Assembly (NCBI GenBank): GCA_025667525.1
Contig: JANFOE010000577.1
Location: 124,001 to 188,000 of the forward strand
From: Glebionis coronaria
Taxonomy: Eukaryota; Streptophyta; Magnoliopsida; Asterales; Asteraceae
Length of the DNA stretch: 64,000 nt
Direction of reading: 5' to 3'
Shown here in pieces: positions 34,662-48,052 of this stretch. Each line of letters opens with the position of its first letter. Within the stretch, counting starts at the first letter, position 1. Under the pieces are notes generated by a model. It saw only the letters and a list, made by a program, of their open reading frames with translations, made no database searches and was not told where the DNA came from. Position numbers and translations under genes: made by a program.

Positions 34662-35084
34662 TAGAGATATAGATAGATAGATAAAGTAAAATTAATAATA
34701 GCCCATTAACTTTATGACCATCAATCAAGAAAATTTTCTCCTGTTTAATTATCTTTAGCATAAAGGCTATCACGAAAAGAAAACAAAGGAAGCATTAGAA
34801 AATAATTTCATATACCCACTAATTTCATATTCACACCTCTTTTAATTGCAACAACATGGGTGCATTATCAAGAGTAGACGTAGCTTTTTTGAGTGCGTTA
34901 CATTATTATGTTGTAAGATAGATTTAGCAAAAGCTGGAACCAAGGAAACGGGTCCAAATTAATATTGTTGCAAGTCTTGCCTATAATGACCCAAAGCTAC
35001 AAACTTAATTTTCTAGTCATAGTCATTACAATTGTTATCCGTAAAAAAATGTGTTTTAAATCTGAACCAAAAAACTAGATGTGA
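34662..35084. repeat. Diverged duplicate shared with 60.2 kb and 61.6 kb
   Basis: 34700-34890 (ACTTTATGACCATCAATCAA, GAAAAGAAAACAAAGGAAGC, ACATGGGTGCATTATCAAGA) is recognisable at 61600-61790 and at 60225-60345. With 28560-28650 matching 61447-61545, the two halves of copy 1 are now separated by the Stowaway and Helitron insertions. Confidence 0.75.
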
Positions 35085-36730
35085 GAGAATGTAACACCCT
35101 CAAATTACCACGCAGCGGAATACCACTTTGGGCGCTACTCATAGCACATCGCACACAATCATAGAAAACGACCTCAAAAGAGACGTTAAAACATTATACA
35201 ATCTTGTCTAAAAAGTTTCTCATCCCAATATTTAAATCAGAGTAGCGTTTAGTCACAAAAACCGTTACCAATCACAATAAATTTATCAAGACTTAAAAGT
35301 CATTTATTCACTTCAAAGGATGGAAAATAAATAATATAAAATTTTAGACAAGTAAGCACCAACTTCCTCCTTACATGCTCCGTTGCCATCCATCTTGATT
35401 ACCTAAAATACATGCGTAAAATCATCAACACAACGGTTGAGCAAGTATATAGGTTTTGCAAATCATAATTTGAACACAAGAATTTTTAATCATCTCAATC
35501 TTGTCAAACAGACAAGTCATATATATATATATCGATAAATGCCTTAAGCTCATGCAACTGAACGTTAACTCTCACGTCAAACCGAATCACTTACGGCGCC
35601 CCTACTAACATGTAATATTCTCATATACCAACGACCTCTTATACATTATATCCCTTTCAGGTGATCACAAGGATACATACCCTAGGATAAGGCTGTCAAA
35701 CCAAATAGATCTATCAAATGTATTAGCGTTTACCTCGCAAGGTAATTAACAGTTCATGAATTTTAGGGAATTCATAAGACAATGGTACTTAGGCATTTAT
35801 CATCATATTAGGGTCCAGCATACCAAAACAACTTGTGTTCACTTTATAAAACATCATGTATTCCGCCTCGCGGGTTTAAAATCATTTACAAGATAATAAA
35901 AAGTGAGGCTATAGACTTACCTGATACAATCGTCACAATAGTTAATAGAGAACGAACGTCAATCAAGAATAAATGTCAACAGTCGATACATGATCACACG
36001 AGAACTAAAGATAACGAGGAGCGTCTTAGGCTCGAGACGGTAAATAAATCGTACATATATGTAATAAGTATATCTTAATAAGTTCTTGGACATTGTATAA
36101 GTTTTATGATTGTTTATAAAACTTTTAGGTGAAAACTTAACCATTTTAGTGTAATATCCAATTTGATACTTTTAGTCCATCCTAAGCCTAATAGTGGTCC
36201 ATTACATGATTATATAACTTAGGTCCATTTTAAATTCAGTATTTCACTCTAAATTGGTTATAAATCTCAGGTCCAATAATGGCCCAATAGCCATTACAAG
36301 TGTAAGTTGGGCTTTTATGACCCAAGTCCACTTTATATAGTTTTTGGGTTCTAAAACGCATCACAAACACGTACACTTAATATTTTACGTTGTTTGGGTC
36401 TCGGGTTCCATAATTATCAGTATATAACTAAGTCTAAAAATCCCGACAAGTGGTTCCTACCACGTCGGTTTGTAAGAAAAACATCACTTTTCACGTTAAT
36501 GAGGTATAGTCCATTTATTACAATTATCCCGACATGTCCCACTAATTTGATCATATCTCTTGAACCCTAAATCATCTAAGTGTGTTCTTTTTACCAAAAT
36601 CATTATTAACTCATGTACTTTACTGATAATAAGTCTAATTATCCAAAATTTATACTTACCATAGCTAATGTACAAATTTTATCACTTAAAAGAGTTGGCT
36701 GTTTTTGGGCAGCCAAACTCGTTTTCACCA

Positions 36731-37070
36731 TTTTGGCCGCCATTTCCAAACCGTTAAGAATTGGTAAACCATCAGATTGATTCTACTTCTTCATGATTTT
36801 ATCTAGAACCTACAATCGTATCTTTTTTAATGATTATGAGTTCTTATATGAGAAAACAGTCCGTCAAGACAGTATGTTCAGATCTAACTAGTTTTTACTA
36901 TTTTGGCCACCGTTTCCAAACCGTAAGGAATTGGTAAACCATCCAATTGATTATAGTTCTTCATGATTTTATCTACAACTTTTATTTTTACGTAATCATA
37001 GGTCAGTAAACAAATTTTACGAGAAAACAGTCCATCAAAACAGTATCTTCAGATCTGACTAGTTTTCACT
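36731..37070. repeat. Tandem duplication of about 170 bp within the LARD LTR
   Basis: TTTTGGCCGCCATTTCCAAA at 36731 and TTTTGGCCACCGTTTCCAAA at 36901 head two units. Both contain GATTTTATCTA(G/C)AAC and GAGAAAACAGTCC(G/A)TCAA. The other LTR has the same arrangement (from about 41862), so it predates transposition. Confidence 0.8.
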
Positions 37071-37312
37071 AGTTTGGTCATATCTCACTATCTAAAATTC
37101 GTCACGAGACGAGCCACCCGGGGAATTAATCACAAAACAATTATCTATCTTAATATGTAAGTTTTCTATATCCCAACCCACTGAGTTAGACTATATAATC
37201 TGTTTTAGCTACTGTTCTAAAATCGTATACTTCAAGTCATTAGTAGGGCTTGTTTAGCTTTATTTTAGTGTCAAAAATTCATATACAATGTCCCGATACT
37301 CATTAATAAATT

Positions 37313-37313
<1 letters not shown>

Positions 37314-37382
<69 letters not shown>
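37314..37382. repeat. (AT)n microsatellite in left LARD LTR
   Basis: Pure AT dinucleotide run of about 35 units. Long Ile/Tyr frames across it are artefacts. Confidence 0.97.
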
Positions 37383-37386
<4 letters not shown>

Positions 37387-37513
37387 GAATATATATATAA
37401 GATCAAGAAAAATAAAAGAAATATTAAATAAGAACGAGATGTAGATCTTACGAGGCTTATTAAAGTCGTGGTACTAGTGAGTGATGCATGCAAGCAAACA
37501 TCCAAGATCTTGT

Positions 37514-37600
37514 CAACACTTGATGCAACCACCATGTATGGATAGATCCGGACTAGATCTATAAGTTTCACTTGATGTAACCACCATGCATGGATAGATC
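37514..37600. repeat. Short tandem duplication around ACCACCATGCATGGATAGATC
   Basis: CACTTGATG(C/T)AACCACCATG followed by (T/C)ATGGATAGATCCGGA is present twice, about 47 bp apart, and again in the other LTR at about 42675-42760. Confidence 0.8.
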
Positions 37601-38426
37601 CGGATTTTTGGAGCATTTTTGGTCTTGGCCGGAAAAATGAAGGTCGCCGAAAAATATGGAGGTCGCCGGAAAAACACCACCGGAAAAGTTTTCTGGTGGA
37701 AGTCATTGATGAAAGCTTGAGAGCTTTTTTTAAGATTTGTGTGTTTTTCTTTTGAATAAAATGAAAGAAATGAGGGTATTTTTCCTTTTATACCAAAACC
37801 ATATAAAACAAAATGGCAACTAGTTAATAGTGGTATATTTTGTAAGTATTTTGTTTACTTTTGTACAATAAGCGTTTTAGGCTCGTTTGGAAGACTTAAC
37901 AGACGATTCAAGACACGAGACTTGCGCCATCGTTTTTAAAATCATTTTTCCAATAAAAATGAGTCCTTACTTCGTCGCGTTTCGAAAACATTTGCTATTA
38001 TTTATTTACATGCTCGTTTAATCATTTCTAGCTATTTCGGTTAGATTTCTCCATAAAAATAAAATGTAAACTCTACTACTCACGTTATTAGCAACGTTTT
38101 AAGATATAATGAAAAATAATATTTCTTCATATATTTTCAAAGTTTTAGTTTTGAATTGTTTCAACTATTATTTTTATTATTTTTGCTCAGTCCGTCTTTA
38201 AAACGTCGAAAGATACTACAAGTAATTAAATAACAATTATTTAATTTATGAAACGTAAACGTAAAATTTTTAAATTTCTCAGTTCATAAACTAAAAGAAA
38301 ATATTCAAAATAAATTTGAATTTAGCTAACACGATCTTCGTTAAATTATCGAAAATAAATAACAAGTTCCGTAAATGTTCGAAAAATCTTAATTTAAACG
38401 TTGGTCAAAATTTTCGGGTTGTTATA

Positions 38427-40203
38427 TCATCCACTCCTTTAGGAAGCGATGTCCCGGCGCTTAATTTGGATATAACAGTCTTTAGTCTAACAGTGAAAAG
38501 TGAAAAACAGACAAGTCATCGTCTAGGATCCAAAGAAAGTTAAAAGATATTATATGGTACACGTTCTCCATGATCGGACGTCATTGGACAATGCCGTCTC
38601 AAGTTCTCACAACTTACGATCATTCGGCTAGAGCACATGCCACATACGTATCTAAAAGCAAAAGTCAAACATAAACATCTAATACAGATTGCCACCGTTA
38701 ATCATCGTGAAACTTTGGACGAATCCTTAATAATAGCAAGTAAAATTACAAAATCGTCACATCCACGATTAGTCACCATTGATAACTTGATCCTTAGTCA
38801 ATCCACAAGTACACCCATAGATCCTGGTGACGCTTAAACAAGTCGCCTATTCTCGGAACGGTTAAAAACTCTTAACAATCTGCTTATAAAACTCACGATC
38901 ATCGAGACACATTAGAAATGGCCCATCAATATAAATCACAACTCGAGAGAAGTACAACGGGTTATTCGTACATAGATGATAAGAGACGATAATCATAATG
39001 ACGACGACACTGAACGATTCATATCAATGAAAGACGATTCGAAGAATAACGTACGCACACCAAACATTCACAAATCGAGCCAGACATACTTGGGTCCACT
39101 CATTTATAACTCCTTGTCTACATCAAAAGGCTTCACCTTTCACGTATACAAGAGTTTATAAATTTATGGTTCGGGAACTTATAACTTTCTTGTTCAAATG
39201 AAAAGGCATCCCAATCCATTTCAACAAAACGATTATAAGTCATCCTACTCAAGTATTACTATCTCTCAACACGATATCATATCAAAATACCATAGTAAAT
39301 ACAAGGTGTTAATAAACTTACATCATGATTTCCGTATTCAAACATCCCACTCCATTTGAATAAGGAAAACACGACAATTTAAGGTCCAGTGGTTTAAAAT
39401 TTTCTCATTCAAATGTCCAAATCCATTTAAATAAGACAACCTTAAACGACTCATAGTTGGGCAAATTAAATTCTCTATATCTAAATGTCCCATTCCATTT
39501 AGATACAAGATATTAAGTCACTCAACCAAATGACTACTACGAGCATATCTTTGTCGTACCCAAACTATATATATTTGATTAGGATATATATACCTTAGGT
39601 GCAACATTGGCATCCTCCTTTTCGTCAAATAATGTAATCATATAAAAATCAAATCACACGTCGCATTACATAGAAGATGTCGCCTCGAATAATTGATACT
39701 TCAAAATCATAAGAAGTACTCGGGATACTAATACCACATCAATCAATTACGTTTCGAAAAGAGATGTCCTAGAATGGAACATCACGATACGGTGATAACA
39801 ATCGAACTTAAATAAATCGATATGCGATAGATTACAAAACAATATATACATACTCAAAGTATCAAACGATTTTCATACTCGTATTCAGATAACACATAAT
39901 CATCAAGATCGGTGATTGACGGTGAGGCCAAATCCTATACAAAACCGTATTATAAAATACACGACAATCGTTCACGGACCATTGCTTTGCGTGCAATGCC
40001 TTTAAATATCATAGTATATTCATACATATACTTATTACCATTTCTACATACACATAGGTTCACATAATCACAATCAGTCATAAAGTAATGCAAGAATAGC
40101 CTTACCGGAGCCATGCGGAGTAGTTGCGTGCTTAAAACTTTTTAGAACACACCAAAGTTATAGTTTAGGTTTTTCAAACTCGACTTAGTTCTCTATAACT
40201 TGT
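38427..40203 (-). other. LARD interior, non-coding
   Basis: Only short open frames in either strand and no capsid, protease, RT or integrase motif. The sequence is AT-rich with many small repeats; the hairpin set is listed separately. Confidence 0.8.
39192..39504 (-). repeat. Four related hairpin repeats in the LARD interior
   Basis: Units at 39192-39225, 39336-39361, 39407-39432 and 39479-39504 each have the form stem, about 8 base TCCCA-type loop, complementary stem. Stems are ATTCAAA/TTTGAAT (perfect), ATTCAAATG/CATTTAAAT (one pair, G-U in the minus-strand RNA) and ATCTAAATG/CATTTAGAT (perfect). The first has one mismatch. Stem bases differ between copies in matched pairs, suggesting an RNA structure under selection in the element transcript. 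Confidence 0.7.
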
Positions 40204-40217
40204 GGCTCTGATTACCA
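40204..40217 (-). promoter_or_regulatory. Primer binding site, tRNA-iMet-like with one extra base
   Basis: Minus-strand TGGTAATCAGAGCC against the usual TGGTATCAGAGCC, three bases from the LTR end at 40221. The extra A would weaken priming and may be a post-insertion change. Confidence 0.75.
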
Positions 40218-42440
40218 ATTTGTAACACCCTCAAATTACCACGCAGCGGAATACCACTTTGGGCGCTACTCATAGCACATCACACAAAATCACATAAAAC
40301 GACCTCAAAAGAGACGTTAAAATATTATACAATCTTGTCTAAAAAGTTTCCCATCCCAATATATAAATCAGAGTAGCGTCCCAAAAACCGTTACAAATCA
40401 CAATACATTTATCGAAGACTTAAAAGTCATTTATTCACTTCAAATGATGGAAAATAAATAAAATAAAATTTTAGACAAGTAAGCACCAACTTCCTCCTTA
40501 CATGCTCTGTTGCCATCCATCTTGATTACATGAAATACATGCGTAAAATCATCAACACAACAGTTGAGCAAGTATATAGGTTTTGCAAATCATAATTTGA
40601 ACACAAGAATTTTTAATCATCTCAATCTTGTCACACAGACAAGTCATATATATGTATATCGATAAATGCCTTAAGCTCATGCAACTGAACGTTAACTACC
40701 ACGTCAAACCGAATCACTTACGGCGACCCTACTAACAGGTAATATTGTCATATACCAACGACCTCTTATACATTATATCCCTTTCAGGTGATCACAAGGA
40801 TACATACCCTAGGATAAGGCTGTCAAACCAAATAGATTTATCAAATGTATTAGCGTTTACCTCGCAAGGTAATTAACAGCTCATGAATTTGAGGGACTTC
40901 ATAAGACAATGGTACTAAGGTATTTATCACCATATTAGGGTCCAGCATACCAAAACAACTTGTGTTCACTTTATAAAACATCATGTATTCCCCCTCGCGG
41001 GTTTAAAATCATTTACAAGATAATAAAAAGCGAGGCTATAGACTTACCTGATACAATCGTCACAATAGTTAATAGAGAACGAACGTCAATCAAGAATAAA
41101 TGTCAACAATCGATACATAATCACACGAGACCTAAAGATAACGAGGCGCGTCTTAGGCTCGAGATGATAAATAAATCGTACATATATGTAATAAGTATAT
41201 ATTAATAAGTTCTTGGACATTGCATAATTTTTATGATTGTTTATAAAACTTTTAGGTGAAAACTTAACCATTTTAGTATAATATCCAATTTGACACTTTT
41301 AGCCCATCCTAAGCCCAATAGTGGTCCATTACATGACTATATAACTCAGTTCCATTTTAAATTCAGTATTTCACTCTAAATTGGTTATAAATCTCAGGTC
41401 CAATAATGGCCCAATAGCCATTACAAGTGTAAGTTGGGCTTTTATGACCCAAGTCCACTTTATATAGTTTTTGGGTTCTAAAACGCATCACAAACACATA
41501 CACTTAATATTTTATGTTGGTTGGGTCTCGGGTTCCATAATTATCAGTATATAACTAAGTCTAAAATTCCCGACAAGTGGGTCCTACCACGTCGGTTTGT
41601 ATGAAAAACATCACTTTTCACGTTAATGAGGTATAGTCCGTTTATTACAATTATCCCGACATGTCCCGCTAATTTGATCATATCTCTTGAACCCTAAATC
41701 ATCTAAGTGTGTTCTTTTTACCAAAATTATTATTAACTCATGTACTTTACTGATTATAAGTCTAATTATCCCAAATTTATACTTACCATAGCTAATGTAC
41801 AAATTTTATCACTTAAAAGAGTTGGCTATTTTTGGGCAGCCAAACTCGTTTTCACCATTTTGGCCGCCATTTCCAAACCGTTAAGAATTGTTAAACCATC
41901 AGATTGATTCTACTTCTTCATGATTTTATCTACAACCTACAGTTTTACCTTTTTTAATTATTCTGAGTTCTTATATGAGAAAACAGTCCGTCAAGACAGT
42001 ATGTTCATATCTGACTTAGTTTTTACTATTTTGGCCACCATTTCCAAACCGTAAGGAATTGATAAACCATCCAATTGATTCTAGTTCTTCATGATTTTAT
42101 CTACAACTTTTATTTTTCCATAATCATAGGTCAGTATACAAATTTTACGAGAAGATAGTCCATCAAAACAGTATGTTCAGATCTGACTAGTTTTCACTAT
42201 TTTGGTCATATCTCACTATCTAAAATTCGTCACGGGACGAGCAACCCGGGGAATTAATCACAAAACAATTATCTATCTTAATATGTAAGTTTTCAGTATC
42301 CCAACCCACTGAGTTAGACCATATAATCTGTTTTAGCTACTGTTCTAAAATCGTATACATCAAGTCATTAGTAGGGCTTGTTTAGCTTTATTTTAGTGTC
42401 AAAAATTCATATACAATGTCCCGATACTCATTAATCAATT

Positions 42441-42544
<104 letters not shown>

Positions 42545-42940
42545 GAATATATATATAAGATCAAGAAAAATAAAAGGAATAATAAATAAGAACGAGATGT
42601 AGATCTTACGAGGCTTATTAAAGTCGTGGTACTAGTGAGTGATGCATGCAAGCAAACATCCAGAATCTTGTCAACACTTGATGGAACCACCATGCATGGA
42701 TAGATCCGGACTAGATCTACAAGTTTCACATGATGTAACCACCATGCATGGATAGATCCGGAGTTTTGGAGCAATTTTGGTCTTGGCCGGAAAAAATGAA
42801 GGTCGCCGGAAAATATGGAGGCCGCCAGAAAAACACCACCGGAAAAGTTTTCTGGTGGAAGCCATTGATGAAAGCTTGAGAGCTTTTTGTAAGATGTGTG
42901 TTTTTGTTTTGCATAAAATGAAAGAAATGAGTGTATTTTT

Positions 42941-42949
42941 CCTTTTATA
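42941..42949 (-). promoter_or_regulatory. Probable TATA box of the LARD LTR
   Basis: Minus-strand TATAAAAGG. The same site in the other LTR is at 37784-37792. The position is followed by 60-90 bp and then an ATG-containing open stretch, as in a U3/R border. Confidence 0.5.
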
Positions 42950-43592
42950 CCAAAACTATATAAAACAAAATGGCAACTAGTTAATAGTTTAGGGTATATT
43001 TTGTAAGTGTTTTGTTTACTTTTGTACAATAAGCGTTCTAGGCTTGTTTGGACGACTTAATGGACGATTCAAGACACGAGACTTGCGCCATCGTTTTTAA
43101 AATCATTTTTCCAATAAAAATGAGTCCTTACTTCGTCGCGTTTCGAAAACATTTGCTATTATTTATTTACATGCTCGTTTAATCATTTCTAGCTATTTCG
43201 GTTAGATTTCTCAATAAAAATAAAATGTAAACTCTATTACTCACGTTATTAGCAATTTTTTAAGATATAATGAAAAATAATATTTCTTCATATATTTTCA
43301 AAGTTTTAGTTTTGAATTGTTTCAACTATTATTTTTATTATTTTTGCTCAGTCCGTCTTTAAAACGGCGAAAGATACTACAAGTAACTAAATAATAATTA
43401 TTTAATTTATGAAACGTAAACGTAAAATTTTTAAATTTCTCAGTTCATAAACTAAAAGAAAATATTCAAAATAAATTTGAATTTAGCTAACACGATCTTC
43501 GTTAAATTATCGAAAATAAATAACAATTTTCGTAAATGTTCGAAAAATCTTAATTTAAATGTTGGTCAAAATTTTTGGGTTGTTATAGAGAA

Positions 43593-46259
43593 CCCATACT
43601 TAAGCCTTTACATGCATGAACTCATGACCCATCCACCTGTTGCGTGTATACGGACTTCGGAAGATCCTCAACCACTCGATCAACAGACTTTGGACCATCC
43701 CTTTAAGCCGGACTACTTAAAGGTTCATGCAACAGGGCTAACATCTAAAGCTAGTAACAACGTTTAACAACAATAAATTTTTTTACATATAATGAAAAGA
43801 AGTGACAGATATGGTGTTCTATGCTTGGATATACATCAGTGGTCCGAAGTAAGATATAGAAAACCCAAAATGATACTAGTATATTGGAAGATCCATGATA
43901 CTAATTCATCGTTTCAAAAGACAGTGTAATATCTAGTTAGACGTTCAAAACAAGTACTCAAACTGGACTTGAAATCACTCCTTACGAGTCTTCTTCATAG
44001 CTTGAAAGTAACTTTTAATATCCTTGTTTCTTACCTTGAAGAACACATCTAAGTGTCAAACCATCAATAAACAACCTGATCAGCTTTATGAGACGTTTTA
44101 AATGAGACGTTTTAAAAAGAATTTACCTTGTTACATTTAGTTGAAATAACATAGTTTACAAGTCATAAGTTTCAAATGTACAGCAATAGAAATTTATAAG
44201 TTTGAAATGGACAACGAGATAAATGTTCAATGCATAAGATAAATCTTCCAAAATCCTTCAACTAAGCATGAGACTTTACATACTTCCAATAGCTAAATAC
44301 CTGAGATAAATGCTTAAAGTGTCAGCATAATGGTTGGTGAGTTCATAGATTTAATTCAAAAGCATGATAAAAGATAGACCGTAAACAAAATATTTTAAAG
44401 CATATGGGACCATTATACGTGATATAATGTCAACATATGGTAAATAGTGTGTAAAGTAGTTATGATAGCTCTAAGCTCATGACACCGATGCTAGTGACAA
44501 GATGAAACAATAATAAGTTCCCGCTAGGTGTCCTATCCCTAAGACAACCGTTGAAGTGGTCATAAGTATACGTCGTTTGGCAGTGATGACAGAGGGCAAC
44601 CGGACGGGAGTGTCAAACTCCAATAGATCTATCTATAACATATGTGCTTACTTGACCAGTCATCCGGAAGTAACTAACAGTTCATGATGGGCAAAGTGGG
44701 ATAACGGTACTTAGGCATATCCATAAACATAAATTTAGCAAAGAGATCAAGAAAACATAGTTTTGCATCCATAAAAGATGTTACAAGCATTATCTCACCC
44801 CCAAACCGATTAAACATATAAATCAGTTTAAAAGGGGTTATGACTCACCTCAGTATGCAACGATTTCACAGCAAGAATATGAAAATTACAGATGCATCAA
44901 ATGCAAATCGTAACCTTGAGCTCTTCTCGGACGTGAAAACGACGTAAGAAATCGAAAAGACTATAAACCCTTCTACTCTATCAACCCGCGTTAAACCGTG
45001 ACAAAACAACAAATCGCTCAAACTAGTGATTCCACGTACAGAACCGGTACCCACTTCGTGTCTTCGCAACTCTTGGTCAGCTTAGCCTAGAAATGAATGT
45101 TCAAAAGATGATGTTTATGAAAGGAGGTGTTTAGGTAAGAATGGTATCGGTTCTTAGGAGTATAGTGAACATATATGTGTGAAATAAATGGATTTTGTAA
45201 TATGAAATGAAGGTTTGAAGGTGAATGAAATGGAGGAGGCAGATGGTCGTAGTTATCAATGTATGTATGTTTTTGGCATGTGGGGGCGAGAGAAACATAG
45301 GTAGCATGGGATAAGAATGTGTATTTCGTGAGGATGGGACCAAAATGATCCGTTCAATGGAAATGGAAAAGAAAGAAATAACTGGGCATATGTTTATGTT
45401 GGGTAGGTGACATTTGAAATTCAAAATGTTTATATGGGTGAGTCTCGGTAGAAAAAGGGTGGGAAGAATCCTAAGTTTCATTATATTGTATTCTTTGGTT
45501 GTTGTAGTAAGGTGTTGGGATCATGGTTAGTTGTAAGGGAATCCTTACCGGTATATGCATAATGGGATGATGTACACGGTGGGTCGAGGTTCACGTTACT
45601 GTCAGCATCGAGCATCTCACGGTAGTATCATGATGACGATAAACTGGCGATATAGTTAACGAAAAATAACATTCGAATAGCGGCTCACGTGTCATACTCA
45701 ATACTTATTATTAGTATATACTCAAAGCACGCGACACATGACTCATGTAACGAAAGTAAATAAATCTAAAGTTAACGGGTATACCTCATGAGTGCACGAG
45801 ATCAATATCCAATGTTTTCAGCCTTGATATCGCATTGACTGTGCGCAGTCAGCAACAAAAACCAGTTTAACACATAAAATGGCATATAAAATACTCGGGG
45901 GAAGTATTTATAAATACAGATAAGCAGATAGCAGCTAAATCGCAGATAGCTCGCGCAAACGCAACACAGATAAATCTACACATATTATGCACACGCAATC
46001 ACGTAACGGAAAATACAATTTTAGAAACGTTAAAATATTGATCGTAAAAGTATTATGCAAAAAATAGTGACACATTCGCAGTGTTCACAATAACGTAGAC
46101 TGAGCACAGTCAAAACATAATACACGTCAGCAAACATTATTTTAAAAGACACAAGAAATCTTCCCTGTTTAATAACAATTTTATCACATAGTTGACTAAA
46201 TAAAAAGTCAAGGGGTAAAATAGTCATTTAACGAGCTAGGAAAATTTCCGATTGTTACA
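43593..46259 (-). repeat. Old LTR remnant related to the LARD LTR
   Basis: 44540-44730 is recognisably similar to 35650-35800 (GTGTCAAACTCCAATAGATCTATC, TAACAGTTCATGA, GGTACTTAGGCAT). The right edge GATTGTTACA at 46259 would be the LTR start (TGTAACAATC) on the minus strand. There is no primer site, partner LTR or target duplication. The left part (43593-44050) is of unknown origin. Minus-strand open frames near 44866-45481 look like chance. Confidence 0.55.
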
Positions 46260-47560
46260 TATATTTGAATGATAATCAAGTAACTAGATATGTATGAAAG
46301 CAATAACATGTATTGTGGTTGTGATCAAGAGTTGAAAAGAGTGTTAGCCGAGTTAATCTTACAACATCTAATCATTCATGTTTATTTAGTGGAATGATCT
46401 ATTTATTTAAGTTGGTCATATATAAGGATAAATAAGTCTGAATAGTTATGTTTGCTTTATTCTATAATATGTGTCCCTCTCTTATTCGGGGGTTAAGAAT
46501 TATAAAATAATCCAACTAATATTATTATTATTTATTAGGTGCCCCTTGTTGATACGATGTACCCTAATGATTGAAGGGAACAAGAAGTATTAGTAAGGGT
46601 TTACCGCCTGCTTACTATTGTTTGCTCCACCTCTATAAGCACGTATATTAAATTTTATGCCTTTGCTACTTTGGATTTAACATAGGGTTTAGTCAAACTC
46701 TAGTCTTAATAGGAGAATTCGATAAACAATCTACGTAAGGTCGTTTCTGACCCTAACATATTTTGATAAGGATTATAAGGCAAAGAAGGGCGTCAATCTC
46801 CTAAACAATACTACTATAATATATCAATAAACAATTAGCAATAAGTATGTACTATATCTTTAGATCAATAAACATAAGAAATTTATCCATGAATCATAAA
46901 TAAATTTAAGTTGAAGCATACATGTAGTAATTAAATTAACATTTTATTCTTGAAACATATAATACCAATGGTGTTAGCCCATAATTTCAATAGTGAACAA
47001 AGTAGTTATAATCAAAGCTAGAATAAACGAATACATGATGAATTCGAAAATACAAACCGAATTATTAACTATGAATTGGCATATCTGGGAGCAACTTAAT
47101 ATTAAGTATCACTAGATGTGCATACCCAGTCATTATCTTTTTAGGCTAAGATCTATGACGATCCACTCATTTCCACTATACCCTCTACATGTTCTATACT
47201 TACCTTGAATTTACTACTAACGACATCTTATTCATTACCATAGCCAAAACAAAAATCATGTTGCATTCGCTCTTAATATTAGAATAATCATTGTACACAT
47301 GTGAGATATCTCTTTTTTTCTCTGAAACTCTCCACCTAGTTTTTATCGTCACTTCTATAGATTTTTGAAAGCCTCCTCCTACCTATCTTGTTTTTTTTAT
47401 CGTTGATTCCTCCCCATTTGTTTTCCCAAGTAAACCCATTACAACCTCATCTTCGTCGAAATATAATACTCTATTCGACTTTCTCAGTTTCTTCGACCTT
47501 ACCAATATATGTAAAAACATAAGATGATTTAGTTTTCATTTATTTCTCATGTTCTAATAT
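46260..47560. other. Unassigned AT-rich DNA
   Basis: No gene, no clear repeat boundary. It may include the inner part of the CACTA element whose right end is at 48049. Confidence 0.4.
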
Positions 47561-47569
47561 AACTAGCAT

Positions 47570-48049
47570 ATTAGTACAAAGCTTATTATGTTAGGAGCTA
47601 CACACAAGTGTCCAAACACGTCAAATAAGATGAATATCGAATAAGCCAAACATAAAATGATTATTATAGGACCTTTGTATCAAGTGTCCTGTTATGTTTA
47701 ATCATAATGAAACCCCTAAGGCATAAGTGTCCTCTAAGATACATATAATAGGACACAATATTGAGTGTCGTATAAAGTTTTATTTTATAAGACCACAAGA
47801 AATAAGAGTTCTCTCAACTTAATTTAATAGGACTTTTATATCAAGTGTCCTAATACGTTTAATGTTAATAGGACTTTACTAAAAAAAGTGTCTTATAAAT
47901 AAGCTTATTAGGATCCACTAATTAAGTGTCCTATTATAAACCAATATAATAGAACTGATAAGGGAAATGGTTCTATAAAATATTTTTTAGGATGCTGTTT
48001 TTAAAAAGGTCCCACAAAAGGGTCCTAAAAGACCTGTTTTTTTGTAGTG
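47570..48049. mobile_element. Right end of a second CACTA element, left end not found
   Basis: Ends CCTGTTTTTTTGTAGTG at 48049, followed by GTT, which matches the LTR sequence it interrupts. Subterminal AAGTGTCCTATTA words recur in both orientations from about 47600 on (for example 47680, 47750, 47840, 47920). These differ from the TTTGGCAC words of the first CACTA, so it is another family. No CACTACAAAAAAACAGG start is found upstream in the window. Confidence 0.72.
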
Positions 48050-48052
48050 GTT

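Larger units (their letters stand above)
35090..38426 (-). repeat. 3' LTR of LARD-like element
   Basis: Collinear with 40221-43587. It ends at GTTATA, followed by TCATCCACTCCTTTAGG, whose complement (CCTAAAGGAGTGGATGA) is the likely polypurine tract. Confidence 0.92.

Noticed and set aside
37260..37706. 148-codon minus-strand open frame with long Ile/Tyr run
   Set aside because: The run is a translation of the (AT)n microsatellite and the rest is LTR sequence downstream of its TATA box; no protein family is visible.
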